Positions 31,495 to 42,780 of a DNA stretch of 64,000 nucleotides are shown here, in pieces. The stretch comes from Malachius bipustulatus. Taxonomy: Eukaryota; Arthropoda; Insecta; Coleoptera; Melyridae. Numbering within the stretch: position 1 is the stretch's first letter; each line of letters starts with the position of its first letter. The translations under genes were made by a program, and so were the position numbers. The notes under the pieces were generated by a model. The model was given only the letters and a program-made list of their open reading frames with translations, was not told where the DNA came from and did not search any database. The DNA lies in contig OU342631.1 of NCBI GenBank assembly GCA_910589415.1, forward strand, positions 11,346,001 through 11,410,000. Reading direction: 5' to 3'.

Positions 31495-33597
31495 CTGGAA
31501 TTAAAGAGATTGAGTTTTAGTCAGCTATTTTTTGTTCTTACTTGCGGCTCATTAAACTACATCTAAGTGTAAAAATTCATAGTTATTGTTTGTTCATGTT
31601 ATAGCATAATAAGGTAAATCAAACAGTAAATAAGTACGGGGACGAGAGAAAAATTTCAAAAGTGGCATCGTGAACCGCAGATTCAATTGCTTGGTGGAGA
31701 GGGGAGGTATAGACATGTGGAGCTACGATTCCAGCTCAGTATGGCAGGTCAAGTGACCGCGGCATCTTCGAAAGAGAAACCGAAGAGTAAAAAAGAGTAA
31801 AAAATGTTTCCAAAAATTCTTAAAAATGCCCCTTTGAATAAAAATAAGTATTTTTTTGTCTCTTGGAGTTTTTCTGTAGTCTTCATCATCAATGAAGGTC
31901 TGTGAATTCTTTTTTTCCAGGAAAAAGGAATAGTTTGAAAAAAAAGAAGATCCTGTGGAAATTAGTGACCAAATTCTGGAAGTCTTTGTCCAAAGTGTTC
32001 TTTGGAGAAGGGAAAGTAACTTTTCACTCCTGGAGTTTTCTTCTCAAACGTTTGCTTTCACCAGAAACTAATTAAAGTTCTATGAATGCTTGTTTTAGGT
32101 ATTTTATTTTTTCCTGGAGGATATACAGGTGTCCCATTTAAAATAAGAAAGTTCATGGAAACTTTCCGCGGTATAGCCGGAAGTGGTATCGGGCATGGGG
32201 TTGTAAATATTTTAGCTCAGTCCCTCGAAATTGAAATCATAGGTACAACTTTTCAGACTTCTATAAATAATATTTCATTATTTCAATCACTTTTCCATTC
32301 ATGAATGCCTGAAGATTTTTGCGCCTCACCCTGTATATCGGTATTATCAAAATATCACATTTCAGATTTCAGACATTCATTTCATAAGCCATCGAATTAG
32401 AACAGAACAGTTTAGAGTTCACTGTTTTAATCGCAACGTAGGCAACCAATATTACACCTCACCCTAGGCGGAGTTGCCTAAGCTACCGTGCCAGTCGCGG
32501 AGTTCCCATAAGCATTTTAAGAAATGAACATGAGGTGCTTGAGGCTTAAGAAATCAAGGGGATCTCCAAATTTAGAGCACCAAGAGACTTCCAAAGCCAT
32601 AGAGAGCAATCAATAAGTGTAAGAAAAATATACGAAAAGATCACCGGAAAAGGATTAAATAGAGAATTTTCAACTATTTTCAAAGAATTTTCGAAGGACT
32701 GCTCTTCAACTATATGGGGACCCCAGACTATGGGGGTTCGATAGACAGACAGATGTCTACTTAACTCAATTAGTTAAAAGTAAAAGTAACATTATCTATT
32801 ACTTGCTATGGAATTATCTAATTAAATTTTATAAAGAAAAATCTAATTCCCCTTTAATTACCTACCTCCGTAATATTCCTTATACCTAGGAGTTATAGGA
32901 GGTATCTTAGTTAATTTGAATTTTTTAAGGGGTTTACCCGCAAAAACAATTTATGTTGCGACCATAAGCGTTTTGAAAGAATAATTTTAATCCCCTTTTA
33001 ATTGAAAGGTCTATTAAAAAGCCCTCTGTACATTTCCAAAACAGGAATAAATACCTAGATAGAAGTATTTCCACTAGCCCCTATGCTTTCCTGTTATTTA
33101 TTTCATAATATATATTATTATTGAATATAAAATAACAAAGCAGCGGCTAGTTTATAATAAATAATTTACCAATTAATCCCGTCCGTTTTAAATAATAATT
33201 ATCTAAATACAAATAATAAATTAATCAAGAAACTTAAAAAAAGTTCAAGTAAGCTGGTGCTGCCCTCACGTGACGAATCACTTCTACTATCCCGCTGCTT
33301 GACATGTAACCCTCCCACTTGAAAGGTTCTGTTCTCAAAAAAAAAATAATTTTCACTTTTGCTCAAATAAAAATCAATCACTAATCACTTATCACTTGTC
33401 ATTTATCTTCCTTTCCTCAAGAAAAAAAGAAAACCAAAGCCGGGAACATTAATAAGGAATTAAAAAAAAATGTATTATTATGCTATATCTCTTTACGCAC
33501 TAACAGGAGAGCATAACCTGCGAGCACGCATCGCCGACGTCGCTCCCCCCACTCGAGGAATATCGTCACCCAATCGTGTTTCGGAGGCGTGTCTTAC
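31495..33597. other. pnr intron 3
   Basis: 2.1 kb. It contains repeat-like DNA ending GCCTCACCCTGTATATCGG near 32325 and an open frame at 32086-32304 that belongs to this repeat. The rest is unremarkable AT-rich DNA with a conventional donor (GTAAGACAC) and acceptor (TTAATTCCAG). Confidence 0.6.
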
Positions 33598-33835
33598 CTT
33601 CCGCGGAGGTGGAAGATCCGCCGCAGTCCTCCCGGTCCGTGGTTGGCTTCTTCGGCTTGCGTTTTCGGGTCTGTATTCCGTCCTTGCGCATCGCAAGAGG
33701 GCGGTTCACCCCGTGCAGCTTGTAATAGAGGCCGCACGCGTTACAGACCGGCTCGCCGTCGTTGTTCCGCCGCCAGAGGGTGGTCGCGCGGGTGCCGCAG
33801 TTCGTGCAGCACAGCCCCAGGCGCCGGCTGGCCGT
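33598..33835 (-). CDS. pnr: pannier, exon with C-terminal GATA zinc finger
   Basis: Acceptor TTTCCAG before 33835 and donor GAAG/GTAAGACA after 33598. It starts [15 protein letters not shown] and contains a full GATA finger C-x2-C-x17-C-x2-C (protein Cys 163, 166, 184, 187) with [20 protein letters not shown], then [15 protein letters not shown] and the basic tail [10 protein letters not shown] that contacts the DNA minor groove. The C-finger is the main WGATAR-binding module. The intron lies exactly between the two fingers (after KRL, before TASRR), a classical boundary in animal GATA genes. Codons are GC-rich, so the antisense frames are also open. Confidence 0.97.
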
Positions 33836-35059
33836 CTGGAAAGGAAAGTCCTAATGGAAATGAGACTGGTCGGTTATTGCGATGAGTGTATCGTGTAACA
33901 GTAACTTCTACCTACAGGTAACCTGTAGTTTCGATTTTTTAATAGCGGGAATCTCCATTAACTATCAGAGGTACAGAATAGTACAGAATAGTACAGAAAG
34001 GAGCGCGGCATCCTGGATTTCTTTTTTTTTTTTAAGAAAACGAGAATGATGAAAACTAAAATTGGATATCGTCTTTTGTTTTCCAGCTGTAATTGCAAAA
34101 ACTCGATTTTTCGATTTTTTATAGTTTTTCCATTCTCATTTTACCTAATACCTATAAGGTACCTAAAAGGAAATTATTTACATACGCCTACCTACGCACG
34201 CATTCTTATAGGTAGGTACTTACACAATATTATTTTCTTCGTCCCCATCAACATTTTTAGATGGTAGGTACCTACTTAACTGTAGGTACCTAAGTACCTA
34301 CTATTTTGATACTTTTTACACCCTATATATTTAAAAAATAATTTTTTACAAAAAAGCAATGAAAATGAACAAATCGACCCCGTAAGATATACCTACCTAC
34401 ATGGTGTTGGAAAATTCATGGAAAAAATCAAAACAAGAAAATGTTATCTTTATTTGTTTCCAATGAGATATGGCAATAATTTCTTTTAAAGTAGGTGTGG
34501 CAACATTGCATTGAATTTTCAGGTAAGAGAATAATAGAGTCTGATGCGCAATCTCTTTTTAATGTTGCCATTCTATGGTTGCAGTTTGCAGTCATTACCC
34601 GCCTACTTGTAGTTGTCAATTTGTCAAAATTCAGCTGTCTTGAAAATTTGAAACTATATATTGTGTCACTATTAAATGTCTAATTCTGCAATAAATAGGT
34701 AATTAGAATTTTTTTTTAACTTCAATTTTTTGCATTCTATTAAAACTTTTCGGCTTTGAATACCTAATTAAATCTATTGTTTGTGAGGAAATACCTAAAA
34801 CCTGTTGTGGGCATGCAATGCCATTATGTCAAACTAATAAGTCATTAATTATTGTGTTGGCAATATTAGAACTGATGTCATTCAAAAACCAAATAAACCA
34901 TCAATAACCACAGACAATGAAAGTGCAAAATCATTGAGAGTCTAAAATCAACTTTCTCAAGTTGCTGCAATGTTATTTTGAAATTTCATAAGTAGTATTT
35001 TTTATTTGTGCGCGGGAAATTATAGAATTTGAAGTTGTCTTGGGATAAATTTTAGGATT

Positions 35060-36186
35060 ATCACAGGGGGCCAAAATTGAAGGAGTGCTTCCTCTCATAA
35101 ATGTATCATAAAAAAATAAGTTTCAGCTTAAAATTATGTTTCATTTATAAGATACAGGGTGTCAAATTTAAAAAAAAAAATTAAAGTTTTTGGTTATATA
35201 ACTCGTGTAAATTTACACCGATTTTGATGAAACTCGGCACGAACAATAAGCAAACAAAGCTCTTTAATTTGTGTATTTCAGATTTTGTATAGATGCCTTC
35301 CAGTGGCGTAAATAGTCAGGATTGGAGCAACTTATCCCTCCCTATATGTAACGCCACTGGCTTTATTGCAAATACAAAACCGTTGTGCTATAGCCCAAGC
35401 AGTTTAGAATAGAAAACTATCCTTTAGGTATTTTCATATGCCGCACATAAAATATTTTAATTTTTCTCAGGTAATGTTGAGCAATTTATACATTACAAAA
35501 TTGTTGATTCTATTAAAATTTATCCGACTAGAATTTTTATGCAAAATGTTATTAGTGACATACTGACATTGCCTGAGGAAACTTTAAATATCTCAAAAAT
35601 AGTGCGTCGTATGTGAAAAGCTAAAAAATACTTTTTGGTTATAAAATCCATTGGCTAATAAAAAACGTTTTTGTATTTTCAATAAAGTGAGTGGCGTGAA
35701 AGACAGGGAGAAACAAGTGGCTCCAACCCTGAATATTCGATTAGTATGACATTTCTTGAGTAAACATTCAATATCTCAAAAACGGTGCCACATGAACAAA
35801 AAAAGAAATACTTTTTGTTCTAAAATGTATGGGCAATCGAATAAACGTTCTGCAATTGGAAAAAAGTCAGCGGCGTAAAAGATAAAGGGAAAAAAGTCTG
35901 CGGCGTAAAAGATAAAGAGGGAAATGGGGGAAAAAAGGAAAAACCTGAATATATACGCCACTGGAAGACATCCATAAAATCTGAAACAGCCAAATTAAAG
36001 GCCTTTGTTTGTTTATTTATATAAAATCAGTTTAAATTTACACGAGTAATAACCAAAAACTGCTCTTATGTTTTTTTAAAGTTTGACATCATGCATTTTG
36101 AGCTGGAACTTATTTTTTAAACTTCCATTAATGAGAGGAACCATACCCTTTCAAGTTTGACCCAACATCTCTGATACACCCTGTAT
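35060..36186. repeat. Foldback element, about 1.1 kb
   Basis: The left part carries GATACAGGGTGTCAAA, CGTGTAAATTTACACCGATT, and CTTCCAGTGGCGTAAAT. The right part carries the mirror, ACGCCACTGGAAGACATCC, TTTAAATTTACACGAGTAA and CTGATACACCCTGTAT. Additional outer homology (CTTCCTCTCATAAATG against CATTAATGAGAGGAACC) suggests arms of roughly 300 bp around a spacer that repeats ATCTCAAAAACGGTG-type motifs. Related copies occur at 26385-26605 and 53535-54305. Confidence 0.7.
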
Positions 36187-36803
36187 ATATAGGTATGTAG
36201 AAAACTACAGAATAGCTAGAATAAAACTGAAAGCAGATATACCTATTCTTTATTTCAATGCTGCAGTTATAACGTGTCATTCATTTTTTTCACACCCTTT
36301 TTCACTTGTTCCACGCACCCTTTTTATTTTTTTTTCAACATCCTGTTGTAGGTAAATCATTGTAATAGGTGAAAATATTATCTTAATTTCTAAATGATAA
36401 TGTCAAAACCAACTTTGACTTCCATTTAAAAAAAGTATAACTTTATGTCATAGCTCGAGTAGGTACCTAACTTAATTTTTTTTTCAAAAATCGCTACGAC
36501 ACTGCCAAGGCCATTGTATTTAAAAAAAGTTTCTCAAGAATGTGTATATTAGGTATACCTAGATAAATTATTTCCTTCTAATTTATATACATATTACCTA
36601 TACGTATTTATTAGTATAAAGTATAAATAATAAAGAGAGAGTGGGAAAATGAAAAATTGAATTTTTATGAGATTAACCCGAAAACAAAAGACGATAGCCA
36701 ATTTTAGATATAGTTTTCCCACTATTGACGTTTTCTCAACAAAAAAAATATATTTCGCCGAAATTACTTTTTAGTAATGTCAATAATAATTATATAGGTC
36801 CTA

Positions 36804-37690
36804 TATACAGGGTTATTCACGGTATACGCCACGGAAGATTATGGCCGTGTCTCTGGATTTGAGGATCTTTTTATTTTTGGAGTGGATAGAGACCCGGCAG
36901 AGGTAAGTTTTTAAATTATATTAATAATGTACAGGGTGTCCCAAAAGCATGAAACATATCAAAGTTATGTTTTTTTAAATGGAATGCTCCTATGTTATTG
37001 CATTTTTAGATTGCCTGGGGAGAAAAAAGAAGATTGGCTTTTACAGTTGGTGTTTAAATTCAGAATTTTGTGAGTTATAAACAAGTGAAAATCGTCATTT
37101 TTCAAGTTCAAGGCCCTGTACAACGAAAACGGTTCAAGATAGAGAAAAACGGCTTACATGTCCCTATTTTAACTTTTCATGTACTATCCTATGGTATAGA
37201 AACAGTTGTACTTTCTTTGATTTTTTTATTTGTCGACGCGTGGAGAAATCTCAGAATTTTTCAAATTTTTTATCACCCTGTATAAACATTTCATCTACAT
37301 CATTGGATAGTACATGAAAAGTTAAAATAGGGACATGTAAGCCGTTTTTCTCTATCTTAAGCCGTATTCCTTCTACAGGGCCTTGAACTTGAAAAATTAC
37401 GATTTTCACTTGTTTATAACTCACAAACTTCTGAATTTAAACACCAACTGTAAAAGCCAATCTTCTTTTTTCTTCCAAGGCAATCTAAAAATGCAATAAC
37501 ATAGGTGCATTCCATTTAAAAAAACATAACTTTGATATGTTTCATGCTTTTGGGACATCCTGTACATTGTGAATATAATTTTAAGACGTACCTCTGCCGA
37601 GTCTCTATCCACTCAAAAAAGAAACAGATCCTAAAATCCAGAGACACGGCCATAAACTTCCGTGGCGTATACCGTGAATAACCCTGTATA
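36804..37690. repeat. Long-armed foldback element (arms about 387 bp)
   Basis: The left arm 36804-37190 starts TATACAGGGTTATTCACGG then TATACGCCACGGAAG. The right arm 37304-37690 ends CTTCCGTGGCGTATACCGTG then AATAACCCTGTATA. Internal landmarks also mirror: GTCCCAAAAGCATGAAACAT against ATGTTTCATGCTTTTGGGAC, and TTTTCATGTACTATCC against GGATAGTACATGAAAA. Arms are highly similar with few substitutions. A fragment of the same arm recurs at 63058-63160. Confidence 0.9.
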
Positions 37691-38607
37691 GACTATAGGT
37701 AATATATGTATAGATACCTAGGTATATAGTAGAACTATTTCAAAAATACGGAAAGCCATAAAATATATCTGTTACTTTCTTATTCACTGGGTAATGCCAT
37801 ACCTAATACCTATGGCTTGAGAGGAGAGATTTTAAAAATCTAATTCTGAGTTCGATTATTGTTCAAAAAATGATTTATTGGGGGTAAAAACCGGTACTTA
37901 GACCTAAACAGGTAAACAGGTATATAACCTCAACAATGTGTATTTAATAGACTGAAATGCAGGCGAGGCTCTAAGACTGTTTCCACTTTTAAAATCCATT
38001 AAAGTATCATTACTGAAAATGTTTGAGCACCACTGGTCAGCCTGAAGCATGTGATATATGAGTTTTTCTGTTTCTTTCTACTTTTATGGTTTTCCCTATT
38101 CTTAAAATGGTTCTACTTATACCTACCTATCTATACATTTTCGGATTACCTATATATAAGTGATAGTATCCTCATACAGGATGGTCCTGCAACAGTATAG
38201 GTATACCAACGATGGGCATTCCTAAAGGCTTTACCGTTCGAGTTAGAAAAAAAGATGTAGGTATAAGAAAAAAGTCGTGTTTTGCATATCTCTGTACTTA
38301 TACGCCATACAACTTTGTTATTTTAAATAGGACACCCTGTAGGTATATTATACATTTTCAAATTGTCGCAGATTATTGTCTGATGAAAAAAAATCAGTAA
38401 GAATGGTTCTCACAATAGCTGAAAGTAATTTATGGCGGGTTGGTGTCTTCAAAGTCCAACGCATACAAATTTTCTGTCACATCTTTTTTCTACATACGCA
38501 TATATCTCGAACGGTAACGCCGCTTCTACTGGGAATGCCCGCGTATAAAGGTATAGGTACACCTACTTACGTTTAAATTTTCTTATTTTTATGTTTTTAA
38601 GACTCAC

Positions 38608-38780
38608 CAGTCGTTTTGATGGTTTTATTAATGGTCTGTTCATGCCGTTCATCTTGTGGTAAAGTCCACAAGCATTGCACAGGTAATGTCCCGTACCATC
38701 TCTTCGCCATAAAGGGGTAGATATTGCACCGCAGTTAACGCATTCCCGACCTTCGCCAAATTGAAACTCCATTGCACTAT
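38608..38780 (-). CDS. pnr: pannier, exon with N-terminal GATA zinc finger
   Basis: Acceptor TCTACGCAG before 38780 and donor CTG/GTGAGT after 38608. The entry phase (GAT from G plus AT) gives [19 protein letters not shown], then [21 protein letters not shown] and [17 protein letters not shown]. The finger is C-x2-C-x17-C-x2-C at protein Cys 109, 112, 130 and 133. [17 protein letters not shown] is the Pannier form; other insect GATA paralogues such as Grain read KMNGQNRPLIKPKRR. The N-finger stabilises DNA binding and docks the FOG-type cofactor U-shaped. Downstream codons beyond the donor are intron, not protein. Confidence 0.97.
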
Positions 38781-38828
38781 CTGCGTAGAAAAAACAAAAA
38801 TAATGAAGTAATATAGGTTATAGATATC

Positions 38829-38893
38829 TTAATAGAAAATTGTTAAGGGCTATAGGCAAAAATTGCCTATAGCCCTTAACAATTTTCTATTAA
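38829..38893. repeat. Perfect hairpin, 31-bp arms with 3-nt loop
   Basis: TTAATAGAAAATTGTTAAGG then GCTATAGGCAA, loop AAA, followed by the exact reverse complement ending TTCTATTAA. A 14-bp direct repeat, GGTTATAGATATCT, lies at 38816-38829 and again at 38926-38939, bracketing the hairpin. The perfection suggests a recent origin by template-switch or snapback insertion. Confidence 0.92.
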
Positions 38894-41168
38894 TATATTT
38901 ATTTGGCAATTACTTCTATTATAATGGTTATAGATATCTATATACCTATATACATATACCTGCTAAAGTATATTACCAGATGATTTTTAAAAAACTTGTC
39001 ACCCCCTGAATTTATATAGAAGTGTGATCTGAAGATGAAAAAACCGAAACAGGTCAAATTTATAATAAGCCTAAAGCCAGCCAGATTTTGCAAGCCTAAA
39101 TATGATTTCTTTCTATGCACTTACATTGAGGTTTCGATATTTTATGTGAAACTGTTAATGAAGTCAAGTCAAGTAATCGAGAGAAGAAGTTCGTCGGGAT
39201 AAACGACACATTCAGGGAACAGTTAGGTACAGAGTGCCTTCAGTGGAGTGAAAAACCGTGTATTAAAATGTGTCTAGGTGAATCTTGAACAGAAAAGACC
39301 GCAATTTAAAATACTAATCGACGTGTCCGAGAGCATTTTTCACGGAAAATAAAAATAGGGTTTGATTAACTGAATTCATTCCATAATATATACTTTACAG
39401 ACTCGCACACTGTATAAATAGCCAGAGAGCCGGCGAACAACACAGCACTTCTCGACTTCTTGCTTTCTTGCCAGATTGTATCCCCAGAAATTAATCATAA
39501 ATAATAATATCCGTGATAAGATAGCACTCAACGGGCACCAGCAAGGCGCAAAAGAATCCCATCAGAGCAAACATACCCTTCCGAGGGAATGTCCATGCAA
39601 CAAAAATACCCTTTTTCATCCAATCCACATGCATCGATATAAAGTCATGACGAGTATATTGTTCACAGCTTATGGTTTTTTATGACGGACGCGGTGAAAT
39701 TATTTTTCCAAAAATGAATAACGGAAATAAAGAAAGACAAAAAATCTATGAAAATCCCGCGTGCATATACAGGGTGAGCGAAATTCGAGCAGCATCATTG
39801 AGATCTCGGAAACTAAACCTACAAGAGATACCGACTCTTGCGCTATTTTATGCTTAATGAGAATCTGAAAAAAAAATCAGGATATTTCGGTCGTTGCTGA
39901 AATATCCTGAAATAACTGAAAAATCCAATTTTCATATTTTAGCCATATCTTTTTTATTATTAGAGATTAATAAATATTTTTTTGTGGGCTTACATAAGTC
40001 GGCAAGACCTGCCTACTTGACATTTCAAAAATTTTCAAAGCCGATTAAATCCCAGAGTAAGTATTCATGTAAAAAAAAATTTCTTTTAATTTTATTCTTT
40101 TTTACAAAAGTTTGTGAAATGTCAGATGGATTATGTCAATCTACAAAAAATAATTGATAAATTTCCAATAAAAAAAAGATAATGGCCAAAATAAGAAATC
40201 TCGATTTTTCAGTTTTTTCAAGATATTTCAGCATAAGGACTGAAGTTATCCTAAATTTTGTGTTCACAGATTCTTAACAGCACAAAATGGTACAACTTTT
40301 CTCTCATTATAAGGTAGGTATACTCGTAAGTTTATAAAAAGCTATATAGGTACTGTAAGCCAATACCTACAAATAACCAGATATACGACTATTTCTCCAG
40401 GAATACTTGCTCTAAGGTGATAATGGCAAGCCAGGCATCAGCCCGAGGACTGTTAGTTATACCGTGTCTGGCTCTGGAGTTTGCAGGGATATGGAGAGAG
40501 AAGTGGATTGAAGCCCGCTTTGAAGTGTGATTTACACTGATGCTGCTTATCTTGAGGCTCTAATGCAAGCTCTAAATAACGCCCAGCCGGCCAGCGGACA
40601 GAGAGAGATATAAAGGCGATAGGAGAAAGACGAGATATTGAACAGATTGCCAATTTTTACCAGCAGGAAAACATGCAGGATAACTTGCATCGGTATATGC
40701 TCGAATCGAACTCGAGGGTACCTATTATACACACACATGCAAATATCACATACATATAGGTACCTACGTCGTGACAACTTTAGGCACTTTATTACATGAC
40801 AAGAATAAAAATTGGTTGAACTTGGCATTTTTTCGTCTTTATACCTACTGATTAGGTATATTTTATTTTAATGTCATAATTTTTCCAATTTTGAAAATCA
40901 ATCAAATTTTGGTTAATAAAATTCTGGGCACACATTTTTGTGTCCGTTATTCACTTCCTTTAAGACTACTTATCCAAAAATTGCATAAAATCAAACAACC
41001 AACCATCAACTAGGCATTATTGATGACAATGATCACATTGAACTGCATGAAGACTGGCTAGACTGTGGGTGGCGGTGGAGTGCTCACTCACCAGTCTGAG
41101 CAGACACTTACCCGAGGGTGGGGGGGGGAGTCTCCCAAATGTAGAGTAGACGATGAAGGCGGTTCCGT

Positions 41169-41571
41169 GAAGTTGGCTACACACATGAAGCACAAATGAA
41201 GCTATTAGGTGGAGTCCTTATTAGTGCTTCGTTAGTGCTTCATTGTGCTTATTCAATAACAAAAAAGCTGTTGCCAGCTTCCGGCCCTGCACTTTTTGGC
41301 CCCATATCTCGTGAACCGTAGGTGTGGCTGTCCCCCGGTTTGAAGCACAATGAAGCACTAACAAAGCCCTAAGAACTCCACCTAATAGCTTCATTTGTGC
41401 TTCAATAACAAAAAAAGCTGTAGCCAGCTTCCGGTCCAGCACTTTGGGGCCCCATATCTCGTGAACCATAGGTGTGGCTGGCCCCCGGTTTGAAGCACAA
41501 TGAAGCACTAACGAAGCACTAAGGACTCCACCTAATAGCTTCATTTGTGCTTCATATGTGTGGCCAACTTC
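41169..41571. mobile_element. MITE with 39-bp inverted ends and an internally duplicated core
   Basis: The left end GAAGTTGGCTACACACATG then AAGCACAAATGAAGCTATTA is mirrored by TAATAGCTTCATTTGTGCTT then CATATGTGTGGCCAACTTC. Inside, a 150-bp segment (AATAACAAAAAAGCTGT, CCAGCTTCCGG, GCCCCATATCTCGTGAACC, GGTTTGAAGCACAATGAAGC) occurs twice in tandem. Confidence 0.85.
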
Positions 41572-41639
41572 TTGGACCTGATGAAGGCTCCTAATGTTTA
41601 CAGTCCCTTTGTTTCAGAGACGAAAATATCTTCGGGTTA

Positions 41640-42135
41640 GACACACCAAAAGAATTAAGAACTTAAATTCTCCTCTCATGAAAATAAATAATCTGGCTTT
41701 AATAAAAAAAATCTGAGAGGTTCGGGAATGGTGAAAAGTGTTCTCGGTTAGGTGCTTGAAGTCTAATACATCTCCCCACCGTCTAAAACTCCTTCCCACC
41801 ATTGCCAAAAAAGAATATCAAAACCAACAGAGGCATACCTAGCGAGAAAATATTCAACCCTTGATTGGGCTGTAGACTCGAAGGGGGGGGGGGGTCTCCC
41901 AAATGTGAAACAGAAGACGAGTAAGGTTAAGAAGGAAGAAATGAAATTTCCTCTCATGAAATGATCTGGCTTTAATAAAAAATTGGGGAGGTTCAAGTAG
42001 CAAGCTCAGTATATACGAGAATGGTAAAAAAGGTGCTCGGTTGCCTGGGCACTTGAAGACTAAAACGACGTCTTCCCACCGTCTGAAACACCATCCCACC
42101 ACTGCCCAAAAAGTATACAAAAAGCAATAGAGGAA
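41640..42135. repeat. Diverged tandem duplication with poly-G tracts
   Basis: Two units share TCCTCTCATGAAA, ATCTGGCTTTAATAAAAAA, GAGGTTC, CCCACCGTCTRAAACWCC and CCCACCAYTGCC. G-runs with GTCTCCCAAATGT occur at 41116-41144 and again at 41882-41902. The period is about 300 bp with large divergence. Confidence 0.7.
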
Positions 42136-42165
42136 ACTATTACTATATTACTATAAAGGCCTCAC

Positions 42166-42473
42166 CATAAGCACCACCAGGTCGTTGATACACTCCGCTT
42201 GTCTCATATCGCCAACCGTTCATGACCACGTTGCCGGGGTAGAACTGCCCGGCTAGTGCACCCGCGTGATGGGTTGCGGCGGCAGCCGAAGGTAGATGGT
42301 GAGCAGACTGAGCCATGTCTCCGTAGCCCGGCCAGGATGGCTGGTAGCTCTGGTATTGCACGGCACGGCTCCCTGGCACATACACAGGCGCTTGCTGATA
42401 TGAGGAATCCGAGGGATAAGCGCTCGAGGCCGAAGGGGTCGAATGGAACATCCCGGGGATGTTAAAAGCGCAT
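42166..42473 (-). CDS. pnr: pannier, first coding exon (N-terminal region)
   Basis: Acceptor TTTTTTTCAG before 42473 and donor TATG/GTGAGG after 42166. The likely start is ATG at 42451, giving MFHSTPSASSAYPSDSSYQ, then APVYVPGSR, which matches the M(Y/F)-S start and SPVYVP-R motif of GATA4/5/6-class N-termini. The remainder is rich in Tyr, Gln, Ala and His (GYGDMAQSAHHLPSAAAA), an activation-domain-like composition. From this ATG the four exons sum to 1056 nt, 351 aa. The acceptor implies at least one upstream 5' UTR exon outside this segment. The exon itself begins with a tiny upstream ORF (ATG, two codons, stop) if the spliced leader continues into it. Confidence 0.9.
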
Positions 42474-42596
42474 CTGAAAAAAAGAAGAATATTTATATTC
42501 ATTGTCATTAATTGTAAATAGTACACGCGAGGAATGAATCCTCCGTATTCAGATAAAATAGGTACCGTACCATAATCCTGGAAACTTCTGGAATCC

Positions 42597-42780
42597 TTTT
42601 TTTTTTTCTTTAAGAGTCGAGTTCGAGATCGAGCTCATTTAGTCACACAAATTTTAATATTTATAAATAGTTAAATTAACGACGGCGATCAACAAAAAAC
42701 CATGGCGAGCCGGGATTTGAACCCAGACAGTGACAGCGTCAACAGCTTAACAATCAGCAACGTGCTCCTGTGGCAGAGCC
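42597..42780 (-). mobile_element. tRNA-derived SINE
   Basis: On the minus strand: an A-box-like TTGCTGATTGTTAAG (42746-42760), a perfect B box GGTTCAAATCC (42713-42723) inside a T-arm CTGGGTTCAAATCCCGG, then a tRNA-like CTCGCCATGG end. A unique body follows to an A-rich tail of 11 A (42597-42607). The acceptor stem does not close and the cloverleaf is imperfect, so it is not a functional tRNA. The order pol III promoter, body, A-tail is that of a SINE. Confidence 0.75.

Larger units (their letters stand above)
33836..38607. other. pnr intron 2, rich in foldback elements
   Basis: 4.8 kb between the two finger exons. It holds the foldback repeats at 35060-36186 and 36804-37690, several ACAGGGTGT-type ends and many GTACCTAC runs (34150-34320). 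No extra exon is needed by the reading phase. Confidence 0.7.
38781..42165. other. pnr intron 1 (between coding exons)
   Basis: 3.4 kb. It contains the near-perfect hairpin at 38829-38893, a TATA-like box on the plus strand at 39412-39420 (TATAAATAG), paired GATA sites at 39514-39524 (TGATAAGATAG), MITE 41169-41571 and a diverged duplication with G-tracts at 41100-42135. Confidence 0.6.

Noticed and set aside
33470..33898. 142-codon plus-strand open frame and overlapping 33589-33885 frame
   Set aside because: They are antisense shadows of the GC-rich exon encoding the C-terminal GATA finger of pnr.
42700..42775. Possible functional tRNA gene on the minus strand
   Set aside because: B box and T-arm are good, but the acceptor stem does not pair and an A-tail follows a unique body, so it is called a SINE.
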